64,000 nucleotides of DNA from Actinophytocola algeriensis (lineage in GTDB: Bacteria > Actinomycetota > Actinomycetes > Mycobacteriales > Pseudonocardiaceae), in contig NZ_JACHJQ010000008.1 of NCBI RefSeq assembly GCF_014203735.1, positions 1 to 64,000 on the forward strand, written 5' to 3'. The stretch's first letter is position 1. The number at the start of each line of letters is the position of its first letter. The notes beneath the pieces are model-generated. The model worked only from the letters and a program-made list of their open reading frames with translations, did no database searches and was not told where the DNA came from. Shown piece by piece: positions 7,880 to 16,313 of this stretch. The position numbers were made by a program, and so were the translations under genes.

Positions 7880-9108
7880 CCGTGCCCTTCCTTCGCCGGC
7901 TCGGGAGTCGTCGACTCCGTGGGGCGGATGACCGTCAGCAGCGTCACGGCCAGCGCCGCCGCGATCGCGAGGACTGTCCAGTTGATCGCGTGCCAACCGA
8001 ACACGACGAACACGACGCTGGCGCTGAGCGCCGCGAGCACGCCTGTCGCCGCGCCCACCCCCTCCGCCACGGCTTGGACCCGGCCACCGCGGCCGGGGGG
8101 ATAGCAGCGGACGATGAGGGTCGTGCCGGCGAGGTACAGGAAGTTCCACCCGACACCGTTGAGCGCCAGGGCGAGCAGGAAGTTGACGAACTCCGTCCCC
8201 AGCACGCCGCTGACGGCGCCGGCGGCGATGAGCCCGGCACCGATCGCTCCGGTCCGGCCGGGTCCGAGCCGGGCCAGCACCCGGCCGCTGAAGATCGCCG
8301 GCGCGAACATGCCGACCAGATGCCACTGGATGGTCGCCGCAATGGAGTGCTCGGTGTGCCCGGCGTGGTGCCCGCCGAGCGGTCCGACCGCCATGACGAT
8401 CGTCATGAGCGCACCGGCCGCGAGCAGCGACAGCAGCCCGACGATGAACTCCGGGGTTCGGCGGACCTCGGACAGCGGGATCGGCGGCTGTCGTTCGGTC
8501 TTCTCCTCCGGCCGTACCCGGCCGGCCCGCAACAGCAGCATCAGCGGGATGTTCGTCAGCGCGAACAGGCCGACCATCAGATACGGCCCCACGTACCGGT
8601 CGCCGAGCAGGTCCGTGCTCCAGGTGGCGACGAACGGTCCGGCGAACGCGGAGACCAGGCCGCCGTACAGCACGAAGGCGAGTGCGCGTTCCCGCCCTCC
8701 GGCGGACGCCCGGTCCGCGGCCATGTACCTGATGTAGCCGCCGGTCGACCGGTACGCGCCGACGAGCCCGGTGCCGAGGCACAGCAACCAGAACGAGTTC
8801 GTCGACACGGCCGCCATCGACAGCAGCGCTCCGACGATCGCGGTGCAGGCGCCGGTGATCATGACGGCCACGTACCCGATCCGCGCCGCGGCGAGCCCGG
8901 TACCGACCGAGCACAGCGCGCCGACGATGGAGATCGTGGCCAGCGGGACCGTGGCCATCGCCGGGGTCGGGGCCAGCTCGAGTCCCACAATTCCGGTGAG
9001 CGTCAGGTCGATGCTCACGCCGGCGAAGTAGAACGCCTGGCACACGGTCAGGATCCACGTGGACCGGCCGACGCTCGTGCGCGCCGCCGTCCGCTGTTCA
9101 GGAGCCAA
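7876..9108 (-). CDS. MFS transporter, probable product exporter
   Basis: The protein of about 410 residues is almost entirely hydrophobic segments in the 12-helix pattern of the major facilitator superfamily, with a hydrophilic central loop (RAGRVRPEEKTERQPPIP, near residue 205) separating the two halves. The first half carries the usual loop after helix 2 (AARIGYVAVMITGA). It sits between tailoring genes and glycosyltransferase genes, so export of the product or self-protection is the likely job. I chose the TTG at 9108, which overlaps the upstream stop and has an AGGAG site. An ATG at 9153 would add 15 Arg-rich residues and a 56-base overlap. Confidence 0.85.
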   Translation of the reverse strand: MAPEQRTAARTSVGRSTWILTVCQAFYFAGVSIDLTLTGIVGLELAPTPAMATVPLATISIVGALCSVGTGLAAARIGYVAVMITGACTAIVGALLSMAAVSTNSFWLLCLGTGLVGAYRSTGGYIRYMAADRASAGGRERALAFVLYGGLVSAFAGPFVATWSTDLLGDRYVGPYLMVGLFALTNIPLMLLLRAGRVRPEEKTERQPPIPLSEVRRTPEFIVGLLSLLAAGALMTIVMAVGPLGGHHAGHTEHSIAATIQWHLVGMFAPAIFSGRVLARLGPGRTGAIGAGLIAAGAVSGVLGTEFVNFLLALALNGVGWNFLYLAGTTLIVRCYPPGRGGRVQAVAEGVGAATGVLAALSASVVFVVFGWHAINWTVLAIAAALAVTLLTVIRPTESTTPEPAKEGHG

Positions 9109-10276
9109 CGGTCGCCGTCTCCTGCTCGGGCCGCATCGCGGTGTCGCGCCCACTCGCGTTCGCCGCGACGAACTGCTCTCGCCGGGCGCCCACCCACTGC
9201 CGCGAGACGTCGATGCCGTCGAGCGTGCCCCGCAGCCGCGGCGCGACCTGTCGCGCGAACAGCTCCAGGCTGCGTGCCCTGGCTTCGGCCGGTGCCCAGT
9301 CCTGGTAGGAGATCAGCAGGCAACCGAACCCGCCGACGCGGCCTGCCAGCTCGGTGATCGCGCGGACGCAGTCCTCCGGCGAGCCGATGATCAACCCTCC
9401 CTCCGCGACCGTGTAGTCGAACGCCTTGTCCTGGGCGACTTCGGAGCTGGGGATCGGCACGCCGAGCGTCCGGTTGTAGAGATCGGTGCGCTGGTGGCGC
9501 CAGCCCTCGAGCAACTCGGCCTTCGCCTGCTCCACCGAGTCGCTCACGTGGACCGGTACGACCAACCGCCAGTCGCTCCGGTCGACGGGATGGTCCGCGG
9601 CTTCCACAAGGTGTTCCCACTGGCTCGGCAGGCGCTCGGCACCGATGGACTGGCCCGCGCGCACCGCGCCCCACGGCGGCGCGACGTGGGACATCGCGTT
9701 GATGCCGAGCCTGCCGGCGAGCCGCATACCGAACGGTGTCGCGGCGCTGGCGACGACGACCTCCACCGGATCCCGGAACGGCCGCAGCTGCAACCGGGCG
9801 TCGTGCAGCGAGTACCAGTCGGTCGTGGCGGTGACCTCCTCGCCGCGCAGGAGCCGGCAGATCACCTCCACCGCCTCGGCGAGCCTGGTGCGGGTGGTGG
9901 CCGGGTCGATGCCGAGCATGTGCATGTCGGCCTGGTAGGCCCCGGAGCCGACACCGAGGATGAACCGCCCGTCGGTGAGGTGGTCCAGCATCGCGGCGCG
10001 TTCCGCGGCCAGGAACGGATTGTGGTACGGGACGCTGAGCACCCCGGTGGCCAGCCTGATCTGACGGGTGTGCCTGGCCACCGCCGCGATGAACAACTCG
10101 GGGCTGCTCAACGACGCCCAGCCACCGGAGTGGTGTTCGCCGACCCAGAACTCGTCGAACCCGAGTCCGTCCAGCCGCTCGACCAGCTCCATGTCCTCGC
10201 GCAGCAGCAGATAGGGGTCCGTGCCGGGAAGATGGAGCGGTGAGGTGAAGCATCCGAACCGTGTTGGCAGGCGCAT
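9098..10276 (-). CDS. luciferase-like (LLM class) flavin-dependent oxidoreductase
   Basis: The 392-residue TIM-barrel protein of the bacterial luciferase family uses reduced flavin (FMN or F420) for oxygenation or reduction. Family signatures are GFDEFWVGEHHSGGW, IRLATGVLSVPYHNPFLAAE, LDHLTDGRFILGVGSGAYQ and GSPEDCVRAITELA. The ATG follows the acyl-CoA dehydrogenase stop with no spacer, so they are co-translated. It may hydroxylate a PCP-bound intermediate or the finished product. The family is too broad to say more. No FMN reductase partner is in the window. Confidence 0.88.
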   Translation of the reverse strand: MRLPTRFGCFTSPLHLPGTDPYLLLREDMELVERLDGLGFDEFWVGEHHSGGWASLSSPELFIAAVARHTRQIRLATGVLSVPYHNPFLAAERAAMLDHLTDGRFILGVGSGAYQADMHMLGIDPATTRTRLAEAVEVICRLLRGEEVTATTDWYSLHDARLQLRPFRDPVEVVVASAATPFGMRLAGRLGINAMSHVAPPWGAVRAGQSIGAERLPSQWEHLVEAADHPVDRSDWRLVVPVHVSDSVEQAKAELLEGWRHQRTDLYNRTLGVPIPSSEVAQDKAFDYTVAEGGLIIGSPEDCVRAITELAGRVGGFGCLLISYQDWAPAEARARSLELFARQVAPRLRGTLDGIDVSRQWVGARREQFVAANASGRDTAMRPEQETATVGS

Positions 10277-11410
10277 TTAGTTCTCTCCCGTGAATTTGTG
10301 GAGGCGCGACGCGACGGCGACACGTTGGATCTGGTTGGTTCCCTCGATGATCTGCAGCAGCTTCGCCTCGCGCATCCACCGCTCCACCGGCTCGTCGGTG
10401 GTGTACCCGTACGCGCCGAGTACCTGGACGGCATTGGTCGTCACCTTCATGGCCGTGTCGGTCGCGAACAACTTCGCCTGTGCCGCAAGCAGTTCGGTGT
10501 CCGGGCCGCCGGCGTCCCGCTCTCGGCAGGCGCGGTGGAGCAACTGGCGGGCCGCCTCGATCTCGACCGACATGTCGGCGAGCAGGAAGGAGATCCCCTG
10601 GAATCCCATGATCTCCGAGCTGAACTGCCTGCGTTGCCTGGCATAGGTCACCGCGCGCCGCATGGCCGCCTGCGCCAGCCCGACGGCGCAGGCGGCGATG
10701 CCGAGACGGCCCTGGATGAAGAAGCTCTGCGCGACCACCATGCCCCGGTTGACCCGGCCGACGACGCGTACGGCGGGCACCGCGACGTCCGTGAACCGGA
10801 TCTGTGCCGTCGGCAGCGCACGGACGCCCATCTTCGCCACGCGCGGCATCACCTGTACCCCGTCGGCGCCGGCGTCGACGAGGAAGCAGGTGATGCCGCC
10901 GAGCCCGGCGTTGCTCGTGCGGGCGTACACGTTGAGCAGGCCCGCGACACCGGCGTGCCCCACCCAGGACTTCACTCCGTTGAGCACGTAGGCATCGCCG
11001 TGTCGCGTCGCCGCCGTCTCGATCAGCGACAGGTCCGATCCGGCGGGGGGTTCGGAGAGGCAGTTCGCGCCGATCAGGTCGCCCGTGGCCAGTTTCGGCA
11101 GCACGCGGGCCCGCAGGTCCTCGCTGCCGAACTCGGCGAGACCACACGCGGCGAGCGTCTGCAGGTGAACGGACTCGGCGAGGGCGAGCCAGCACGTGGC
11201 CAGCCGTTCGATCGCACCGCAGAACAGGCTGGTCGGCTCGGCGCAGGTGGGCTCACCGACGACCAGGTCCGGCAGCCCGAGGGCGCACGCTCGGCGCACC
11301 AGCTCCTCGGGGAAGACCTCGCGCCGCTCGTGGTCGTCCACCAGCGGTGCGGCGTCCCGGACGATCCGCTCGACGCCGGCCATGATCTCGGCGTGGGAGG
11401 GCCGGCTCAT
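10277..11410 (-). CDS. acyl-CoA dehydrogenase family flavoprotein
   Basis: The 377-residue protein is full length for the family, which introduces an alpha,beta double bond (or oxidises an amino-acyl unit) on a CoA or carrier-protein thioester with FAD. Seen are the FAD-binding block CLSEPPAGSDLSLIETAATR, FFIQGRLGIAACAVGLAQ, the helix RRQFSSEIMGFQGISF, and the catalytic Glu in QIIEGTNQIQR near the C-terminus. The start ATG overlaps the DapB-like gene's stop (ATGA). The presence of a free-standing PCP and adenylating enzyme in the same operon suggests a carrier-bound substrate, as for prolyl-PCP oxidases, but the substrate here is unknown. Confidence 0.9.
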   Translation of the reverse strand: MSRPSHAEIMAGVERIVRDAAPLVDDHERREVFPEELVRRACALGLPDLVVGEPTCAEPTSLFCGAIERLATCWLALAESVHLQTLAACGLAEFGSEDLRARVLPKLATGDLIGANCLSEPPAGSDLSLIETAATRHGDAYVLNGVKSWVGHAGVAGLLNVYARTSNAGLGGITCFLVDAGADGVQVMPRVAKMGVRALPTAQIRFTDVAVPAVRVVGRVNRGMVVAQSFFIQGRLGIAACAVGLAQAAMRRAVTYARQRRQFSSEIMGFQGISFLLADMSVEIEAARQLLHRACRERDAGGPDTELLAAQAKLFATDTAMKVTTNAVQVLGAYGYTTDEPVERWMREAKLLQIIEGTNQIQRVAVASRLHKFTGEN

Positions 11411-12120
11411 CGGCGTGCCCCCTCGGCGGCGACTGCCGAGTAGACCTCGTCCATGAGGAGGAGACCGGGGGAGCGGCCGGCCAGGTGCGCCGCGGCGACG
11501 AGCAGACCCATGGCGGCGGCGCGCAGGTCGGACACCCCGTGGTGCACGGAGACGGACTCGCCGGGCAGGTCGAACGTCACGACGTGGTCGCTCACCGGCT
11601 GGCCCGCCCGGAACGAGGCGACCTCGCCATGGCAGTTCGGCGGGCTGGCCCCGGCCCACGCCGCGGCGAGCGATCGTGCCGACGCGCTCGGCCGGTCGGC
11701 CTTGGTCACCGGGTGCCGTTCGAACACCGACATGCGCGGCTGGTTCTCGAACGGAGCGGTCAGCGTCGCGATCGTGCGGACCAGCGCCGTCTGGAGCCAG
11801 TGGCCGAACGAGAGATTGTCGGCCAGCAGAACCGGCACCAGCTCGCTGAGTCGCCACAGCCGGTCGTGCGCTGCCGGGGAGATCGTCGACACCGCGTAGA
11901 CGAGGGCTGCCTGGTGTCGTTGGCAGTGGTCCACCGTGTCGGCGAGCGCACCCGCCGAGCTCGCGTCGACCAGAACGTTCGCCGGCTCGTCGAGCCGCCA
12001 GCCGGCCCGGGACGCGGTGACACCGACCGGGACGTTCCGGTGGCGGCACTCGGCCATGATCGCGGTCCCCAGCCGTCCGGTCGAACCGACGACACCGAGG
12101 GTGAACCTGGCCTCAGACAA
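11407..12120 (-). CDS. dihydrodipicolinate-reductase-like (DapB fold) protein
   Basis: The 237-residue protein has the layout of DapB: Rossmann start LGVVGSTGRLGTAIMAECRH, VDASSAGALADTVDHC, the ADNLSFGHWLQTAL segment in the place of APNFSVG, then FERHPVTKADRPSASARSLA in the place of the E-x-HH...KxDAPSGTA active-site block, and GQPVSDHVVTF. Real DapB reduces a cyclic imine in lysine synthesis. Here several catalytic-region residues differ: only one His is in FERHP, and KADRPSASA replaces KxDAPSGTA. This is a specialised relative, perhaps an imine or ene reductase. The start is TTG at 12120, overlapping the PCP stop by 8 bases behind AAGGA; no ATG fits. Confidence 0.75.
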   Translation of the reverse strand: MSEARFTLGVVGSTGRLGTAIMAECRHRNVPVGVTASRAGWRLDEPANVLVDASSAGALADTVDHCQRHQAALVYAVSTISPAAHDRLWRLSELVPVLLADNLSFGHWLQTALVRTIATLTAPFENQPRMSVFERHPVTKADRPSASARSLAAAWAGASPPNCHGEVASFRAGQPVSDHVVTFDLPGESVSVHHGVSDLRAAAMGLLVAAAHLAGRSPGLLLMDEVYSAVAAEGARR

Positions 12121-12361
12121 CGTTCTGGTCCTTGAGGAACCGTACGATCCCGCTGACCCGGCCGAGGAAGGTGGTGTCCTCCTCGAGGTCGATGTAGACG
12201 CCGTACCTCGTCTCCAGCGCATCGATCAGTTGCAGGAACGACAACGACGAGAAACCCTTCTCCAGCAGGTTCGACTGCTCGTCGAGGGCCAGGTCCTTGC
12301 CGACGGCGCCGCCGGAGGTCTCCGCGATCAGCTCCGCGATCTCCGTGTCCACATCAGACAT
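12113..12361 (-). CDS. free-standing acyl/peptidyl carrier protein
   Basis: The 82-residue acidic protein has the four-helix carrier layout. The phosphopantetheine serine is the second Ser of EKGFSSLSFLQLIDAL (near residue 38). The usual Asp before it is replaced by Ser, as in some free-standing carriers. It overlaps the adenylating enzyme upstream by 8 bases and the DapB-like gene downstream by 8 bases, so it is the natural partner of both. It would hold the activated acid while the acyl-CoA dehydrogenase, DapB-like and other enzymes act. A phosphopantetheinyl transferase is not in the window. Confidence 0.88.
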   Translation of the reverse strand: MSDVDTEIAELIAETSGGAVGKDLALDEQSNLLEKGFSSLSFLQLIDALETRYGVYIDLEEDTTFLGRVSGIVRFLKDQNVV

Positions 12362-13823
12362 CGAGCTCTTCCCCCTTCGTTCCTCCGCGCACACCGGCGG
12401 AGAGGATGGCCTTGACCTTGCCGAGCTGGACCTTGCCCGCGCCGCTGCGCGGGAGCTCGTCGACGAACACGATTCGCTCGGGAACCTTGTAGGGAGCGGT
12501 CCTCGTCAGGCAGAACCGCCGGAGATCAGTCGCGTCGACCGGACCGCTGCGCACCACGACCGCGCCGAGCACCGGACGGTCTCTTCCGGACACGAGCGCG
12601 ACCGCACTGTCCGTGACCTCGCTGTGTGCGTTCAGTACGTCGACGACCTCGTCCGCGGCGAACTTCCGGCCGCCGACGTCGAGCGAGTTGTCGACCCGGC
12701 CGGCGAGGCGGAGGCGGCCGTCATCGTCCAGGGAGCCCCGGTCGCTCGTCCGGTAGAACCCCGCCCCGTCCACACGCGCCTCGAACTCCCCGGGGTAGTT
12801 GAGGTATCTGGTCCCCATGGACGCACTGCGTGCGAGCAGTACCCCGACGCCGTCCTCCCGCTCTCCGGTCCGCAGCGTCACGCCCGGCAGCGGATAGCCC
12901 TGCCCGCCACCGGGAGCGGGATCGGCGTTGAACGTCAGCGGGCCGGTCTCGGCGATCCCGTAGTAGTCGGCGATGTGGATCGACCGGCGGGCCAGCGCCG
13001 TACTGGTGGCCGGGTCCAGCCGGGCGGCGGAGGACAGCGCGAGCCGCAACGACACTGGCGCGGCCACGTCGTTGCTGCTGGCCGCTATCGCGTCGTATGC
13101 GGCGGGAAACGCGACGAGCACGGTGGGGTCGAGCGCGACCAGGTGCCGGGCGACGTTGCCGGGACTCGGCAGACCGGACGGAACGAACACGTCGGCGCCG
13201 GCGAGGAGCCCGGGGACGAGCGAGGTGTTGAACGCCAGACCGTTGTAGAGCCCGGCGAAGCACAGCACCCGATCCGCAGGTCCCAACGTGCTCGCCGCCA
13301 GCCACGCCCTGCTCGCCGCGAGCACCGCGGCCCCGGAGAACTCGATGCACGCCGGAGACCTCGTCGAACCGGAGCTGAGGCGGCAGATCTCGGTGTCCGG
13401 ATGCAACGGTGGGCGACGGCGACCGCGATGCTCGGGACGCCATACGGCGGAGCCCGCGCAGTCGGTGACGGTGCCGTGCTCGACCGACAGCGCGGTGGCC
13501 GAGTCGTGCAGCGCCGCGTCGACGTCACAGCTGGTGAACAGCTCGGCCAGCTCCGCGGCGCCGAGCAGGGGATCGAGCAGGATCGGCACACCGCCAACCG
13601 CGAGAACGGCGAGCAGGTCGGACACGTAGGCCGGCGAGTTCCTGCGGCTGATCGCGACCCGCGGCGGCCCGTCCGTGTCACCGGGCAGCGTGTCGAGCAG
13701 CGCCTCGCTCCTGACCTCGGCCGCCGCCAGCACCTGGCGGTAGGTGAGGGTCGTGCCGAGGTTGCCGACCAGGGAATCGGGGTGATCGGTCAGGCCGCGC
13801 GTCAGCGCGTCGTGGAGGATCAC
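12354..13823 (-). CDS. free-standing adenylation enzyme (AMP-dependent ligase)
   Basis: The 489-residue acyl-adenylating enzyme would activate a carboxylic acid with ATP and load the adjacent PCP. Motifs seen are A3 (ICRLSSGSTRSPACI, lacking the usual Gly-x-Pro-Lys), A5 (YYGIAETGPL), A7 (YRTSDRGSL), A8 (GRVDNSLDVGGRKFAADEV) and A10 Lys (SGAGKVQLGKV). The A4 region (FAGLYNGLAFNTSLVPGLL) has no Asp for an alpha-amino group, so a plain carboxylic or aryl acid is more likely than an ordinary amino acid (inference). It overlaps the condensation gene by 4 bases and the PCP by 8. The substrate is not predictable by eye. Confidence 0.85.
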   Translation of the reverse strand: MILHDALTRGLTDHPDSLVGNLGTTLTYRQVLAAAEVRSEALLDTLPGDTDGPPRVAISRRNSPAYVSDLLAVLAVGGVPILLDPLLGAAELAELFTSCDVDAALHDSATALSVEHGTVTDCAGSAVWRPEHRGRRRPPLHPDTEICRLSSGSTRSPACIEFSGAAVLAASRAWLAASTLGPADRVLCFAGLYNGLAFNTSLVPGLLAGADVFVPSGLPSPGNVARHLVALDPTVLVAFPAAYDAIAASSNDVAAPVSLRLALSSAARLDPATSTALARRSIHIADYYGIAETGPLTFNADPAPGGGQGYPLPGVTLRTGEREDGVGVLLARSASMGTRYLNYPGEFEARVDGAGFYRTSDRGSLDDDGRLRLAGRVDNSLDVGGRKFAADEVVDVLNAHSEVTDSAVALVSGRDRPVLGAVVVRSGPVDATDLRRFCLTRTAPYKVPERIVFVDELPRSGAGKVQLGKVKAILSAGVRGGTKGEELDV

Positions 13824-15082
13824 GGTGCCATCCCTGAGGAAACCGTGCCGGCGGCGTGCCGGGCGAGGCGGTCGGTCACGCCGGTCCCGAGCAGATCGCT
13901 CCTGGCGACGAACTCCAGCTCGAGCCCGTCCGGCCGGGATCGCGAGACGACACGAGCCAGACCGAACCCGCGGACCACGTCGTCACCGGCCGGGACGATC
14001 TCGGCGGGAGCGCCGCCCACCAGCAGCGGCGGCATGGGGGTCAGGTGGTTGGCGTAGAGGAACCTCGGCGACATCTCGTACGGCCAGTTCCTCGCGCCCG
14101 CCAGTTCGGGCACCCGGATCGCCGAGTCCAGCGCGAACGGCGGTGGTGGGCGCCGGAGCAGCGTCAGCAGGCGGCCGTGTGTCCGCCGTGCCCTCGTCGC
14201 GAGCGAGGAGTCGTCGACCGGAACCGACAGCATGTGCCAGGCGAAGTACATCCCGACCGACCGCTGCTGTTCCCGCGACCGGCGGCCGGAGACGCCGACC
14301 ACCATGGGGAACTCGCCCGGCTCGGCGCCGTGCACCTCCGCCAGCCACCTCGTCAGCAGCGCCGGGCCGACACCCGCCGCGGCGGCCCGTCCGTCGAAGG
14401 CGAAAGAGGTCCAGGGCAGGACGGCGCGCGACGACTCGACCGCGTAGCCGCCGGTCGTGTCCGGCAGCCGCAGCGGTGGCACCTGATAGGGCGGGAAGGT
14501 GCCGGGCGGGGCAGCCGCCCAGGACTCGGCGAGTCGATCCTTCTCCTCGGCCGACGGCGCGTTGTCCAGACAGTGCCGGAAGAACTCCATGTCCACGACG
14601 TCCGTGTCCACGTGCCGACCGGCGAGCAGGTCGCTCAGCTCGTCGATGATGACCGCCAGCGACCACCCGTCCGCGCAGATGTGGTCGAGCGCCAGGTGCA
14701 GCGTGCGACCGGTTCGTCCACACGCGACGATGACGGCGAACAGCTGCCCGGTGTGCGGCCCCACGCGGGCGCGCAGGCGCGCGACCTCGCCGTCGTCCGG
14801 GTCGTCGAGGACCGTGAACCACGCTTCGACCGCCTCGACCGGCAGGATGCGCTGGGTCCAGTAGCCGGGCTGGTCCTGGCGGTAGCACACCCGCAGCGCG
14901 GGATGTCTGGCCACGACGGCCCACCACGCGTCCCGGAGGGCGGTCACCGTGGCTCGTTCGCCGACGAACCAGGACTTGACCACCGGGTCCGGCTTCTTGA
15001 TCCCGTGGTGAGCGCTCGACAGCGTCTCGTTCTGGTCCCACGTGCAGGGGAAGTCCCCGGCCCGATCGAGCGCCTCAACCAT
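13820..15082 (-). CDS. free-standing NRPS condensation-domain protein
   Basis: The 420-residue single condensation domain has an intact catalytic motif LALDHICADGWSLAVI (H-x3-D-G) near residue 140. The usual first His is Asp (DH), which is tolerated. Later blocks include FPMVVGVSGRRSREQQRSVG and YFAWHMLSVPVDD, the bridging-loop region. Such enzymes form an amide or ester between a carrier-bound acyl group and a free or carrier-bound nucleophile. With the adjacent A and PCP genes it could join the separately made unit to the polyketide chain, which would compensate for the degenerate last domain of the PKS/NRPS. It overlaps the SagB gene by 8 bases and the A gene by 4. Confidence 0.85.
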   Translation of the reverse strand: MVEALDRAGDFPCTWDQNETLSSAHHGIKKPDPVVKSWFVGERATVTALRDAWWAVVARHPALRVCYRQDQPGYWTQRILPVEAVEAWFTVLDDPDDGEVARLRARVGPHTGQLFAVIVACGRTGRTLHLALDHICADGWSLAVIIDELSDLLAGRHVDTDVVDMEFFRHCLDNAPSAEEKDRLAESWAAAPPGTFPPYQVPPLRLPDTTGGYAVESSRAVLPWTSFAFDGRAAAAGVGPALLTRWLAEVHGAEPGEFPMVVGVSGRRSREQQRSVGMYFAWHMLSVPVDDSSLATRARRTHGRLLTLLRRPPPPFALDSAIRVPELAGARNWPYEMSPRFLYANHLTPMPPLLVGGAPAEIVPAGDDVVRGFGLARVVSRSRPDGLELEFVARSDLLGTGVTDRLARHAAGTVSSGMAP

Positions 15083-16283
15083 GGCTGCCGTTCGGGTTGG
15101 TCACGTCGAACTTCTCGCCGTCGGCCTCCCGGCCGATCGCCAGGACGTAGATGATGTCCTCGGTCGTCGCGCACGCCGTGGCCCACAGCCGTGGGTCGAA
15201 CCCGCCGATACCGGTGACGCCGAGCCCGGCCTGGCTCGCCGCCAGATAGATGATCTCGCCCACCAGCCCGCTCGCCGTGATCAGCCGTTGCGTGCCGACG
15301 GACAACGCCTCGGTCGGCGCGTCCTCGACCCTGGCGTGTACGACGACGAACGCGCTGGCGCCAGTCAGGTGCGATTGGCCGAGCAGTGCGCCGGTCAGCC
15401 AGCTCTTCTCCGGCAGCGGTCGTCCGACACCGGGATGGCGGGAGAAGACCTGGAACCCGGGGATCGGTACGCCGAGCTCGGGGACGATCCGGTCGCACAG
15501 CTCCACGAAGCGGGCGACGAACTCGGCGAGTTCGCCTGCCGCCACGGCGCCGTGGAACGCGGCGGCCGAGTGGCGGGTGGGGATCGCGTCGGCGAGCCGC
15601 GTGCGGGCCGGGCTGGGCGGCAGGGCCAGCCGCAGCGGCTCCGGCGGATCCGGAAGCAGGCCTCTGGTGATCTCCTCGATGTCGTTGAGCGGGTTCTGGG
15701 GCTCGGGCCCGGTGGCCTGGCGCAACACCCAGCCGTCGGCGGTCCGGCCGGAGTCGTCCGCGTCGAGGACGCCGAAGCCGAGCAGCGCACCGCCGCGGCG
15801 GGCCAGCCGGCCGGCGATGGCGTCCGCCGGCCGGTCCGGATCCGGTGTGCCGGACGTCAGCGACAGGTTCAGCATGGCGTGGCCGGCGTCCACGAGGTGG
15901 TACAGAAATCCGCGGCGGCCGTACTTGCGCACGGAGAACCACGGCCGACCGACGAGGTAGTAGCGGAACCGGTCGCCGGCCCAGCCTGCCTGGTCACCAC
16001 TGGGAACGGTCACCCACCGCTGGTGCAGATCCACGTGGCCGACGACGGGTTCGGTCGCCGATGCCGGGCTGACGAACAGCTCGTACGGGTAGCAGCCACC
16101 GGCCGACGGCGCGGCCCGCTTGGTCGAGCCCGCACGGTGGCCGACCGCGTACTCCAGCCGGGCGACCACCGTGGCCAACCCCGCGGGCAGCGGCTCGGGC
16201 CGGACCGGGCGGTACGTCGGCGGCTGTCTGGCCTCGACCCACCGGATCGGTTCGGTGGCGGTCACGGACGTCGTGCGCGACAA
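15075..16283 (-). CDS. SagB-type (nitroreductase-fold) flavin dehydrogenase
   Basis: The 402-residue protein has two nitroreductase-like halves. The first has TKRAAPSAGGCYPYELFVSP (near residues 54-75) and YHLVDAGHAMLNLSLT. The second has PTRHSAAAFHG, LITASGLVGEIIYLAASQAG and GLGVTGIGGFDPRL. This family includes SagB/McbC azoline oxidases and the Ox domains of thiazole-forming synthetases, which use FMN to dehydrogenate a heterocycle or an amine. No cyclodehydratase or RiPP precursor is present, so here it more likely oxidises a carrier-bound or released small-molecule intermediate. The start is TTG at 16283 behind a strong GAGGAGGGAG; a GTG at 16265 is possible. Confidence 0.85.
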   Translation of the reverse strand: MSRTTSVTATEPIRWVEARQPPTYRPVRPEPLPAGLATVVARLEYAVGHRAGSTKRAAPSAGGCYPYELFVSPASATEPVVGHVDLHQRWVTVPSGDQAGWAGDRFRYYLVGRPWFSVRKYGRRGFLYHLVDAGHAMLNLSLTSGTPDPDRPADAIAGRLARRGGALLGFGVLDADDSGRTADGWVLRQATGPEPQNPLNDIEEITRGLLPDPPEPLRLALPPSPARTRLADAIPTRHSAAAFHGAVAAGELAEFVARFVELCDRIVPELGVPIPGFQVFSRHPGVGRPLPEKSWLTGALLGQSHLTGASAFVVVHARVEDAPTEALSVGTQRLITASGLVGEIIYLAASQAGLGVTGIGGFDPRLWATACATTEDIIYVLAIGREADGEKFDVTNPNGSHG

Positions 16284-16313
16284 CTGCGGAGCTCCCTCCT
16301 CGTGGTTCCCTGC

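Noticed and set aside
15075-16283. RiPP azole cluster based on the SagB homologue
   Set aside because: No YcaO/cyclodehydratase or precursor peptide is nearby, and the gene is coupled to NRPS-type genes.
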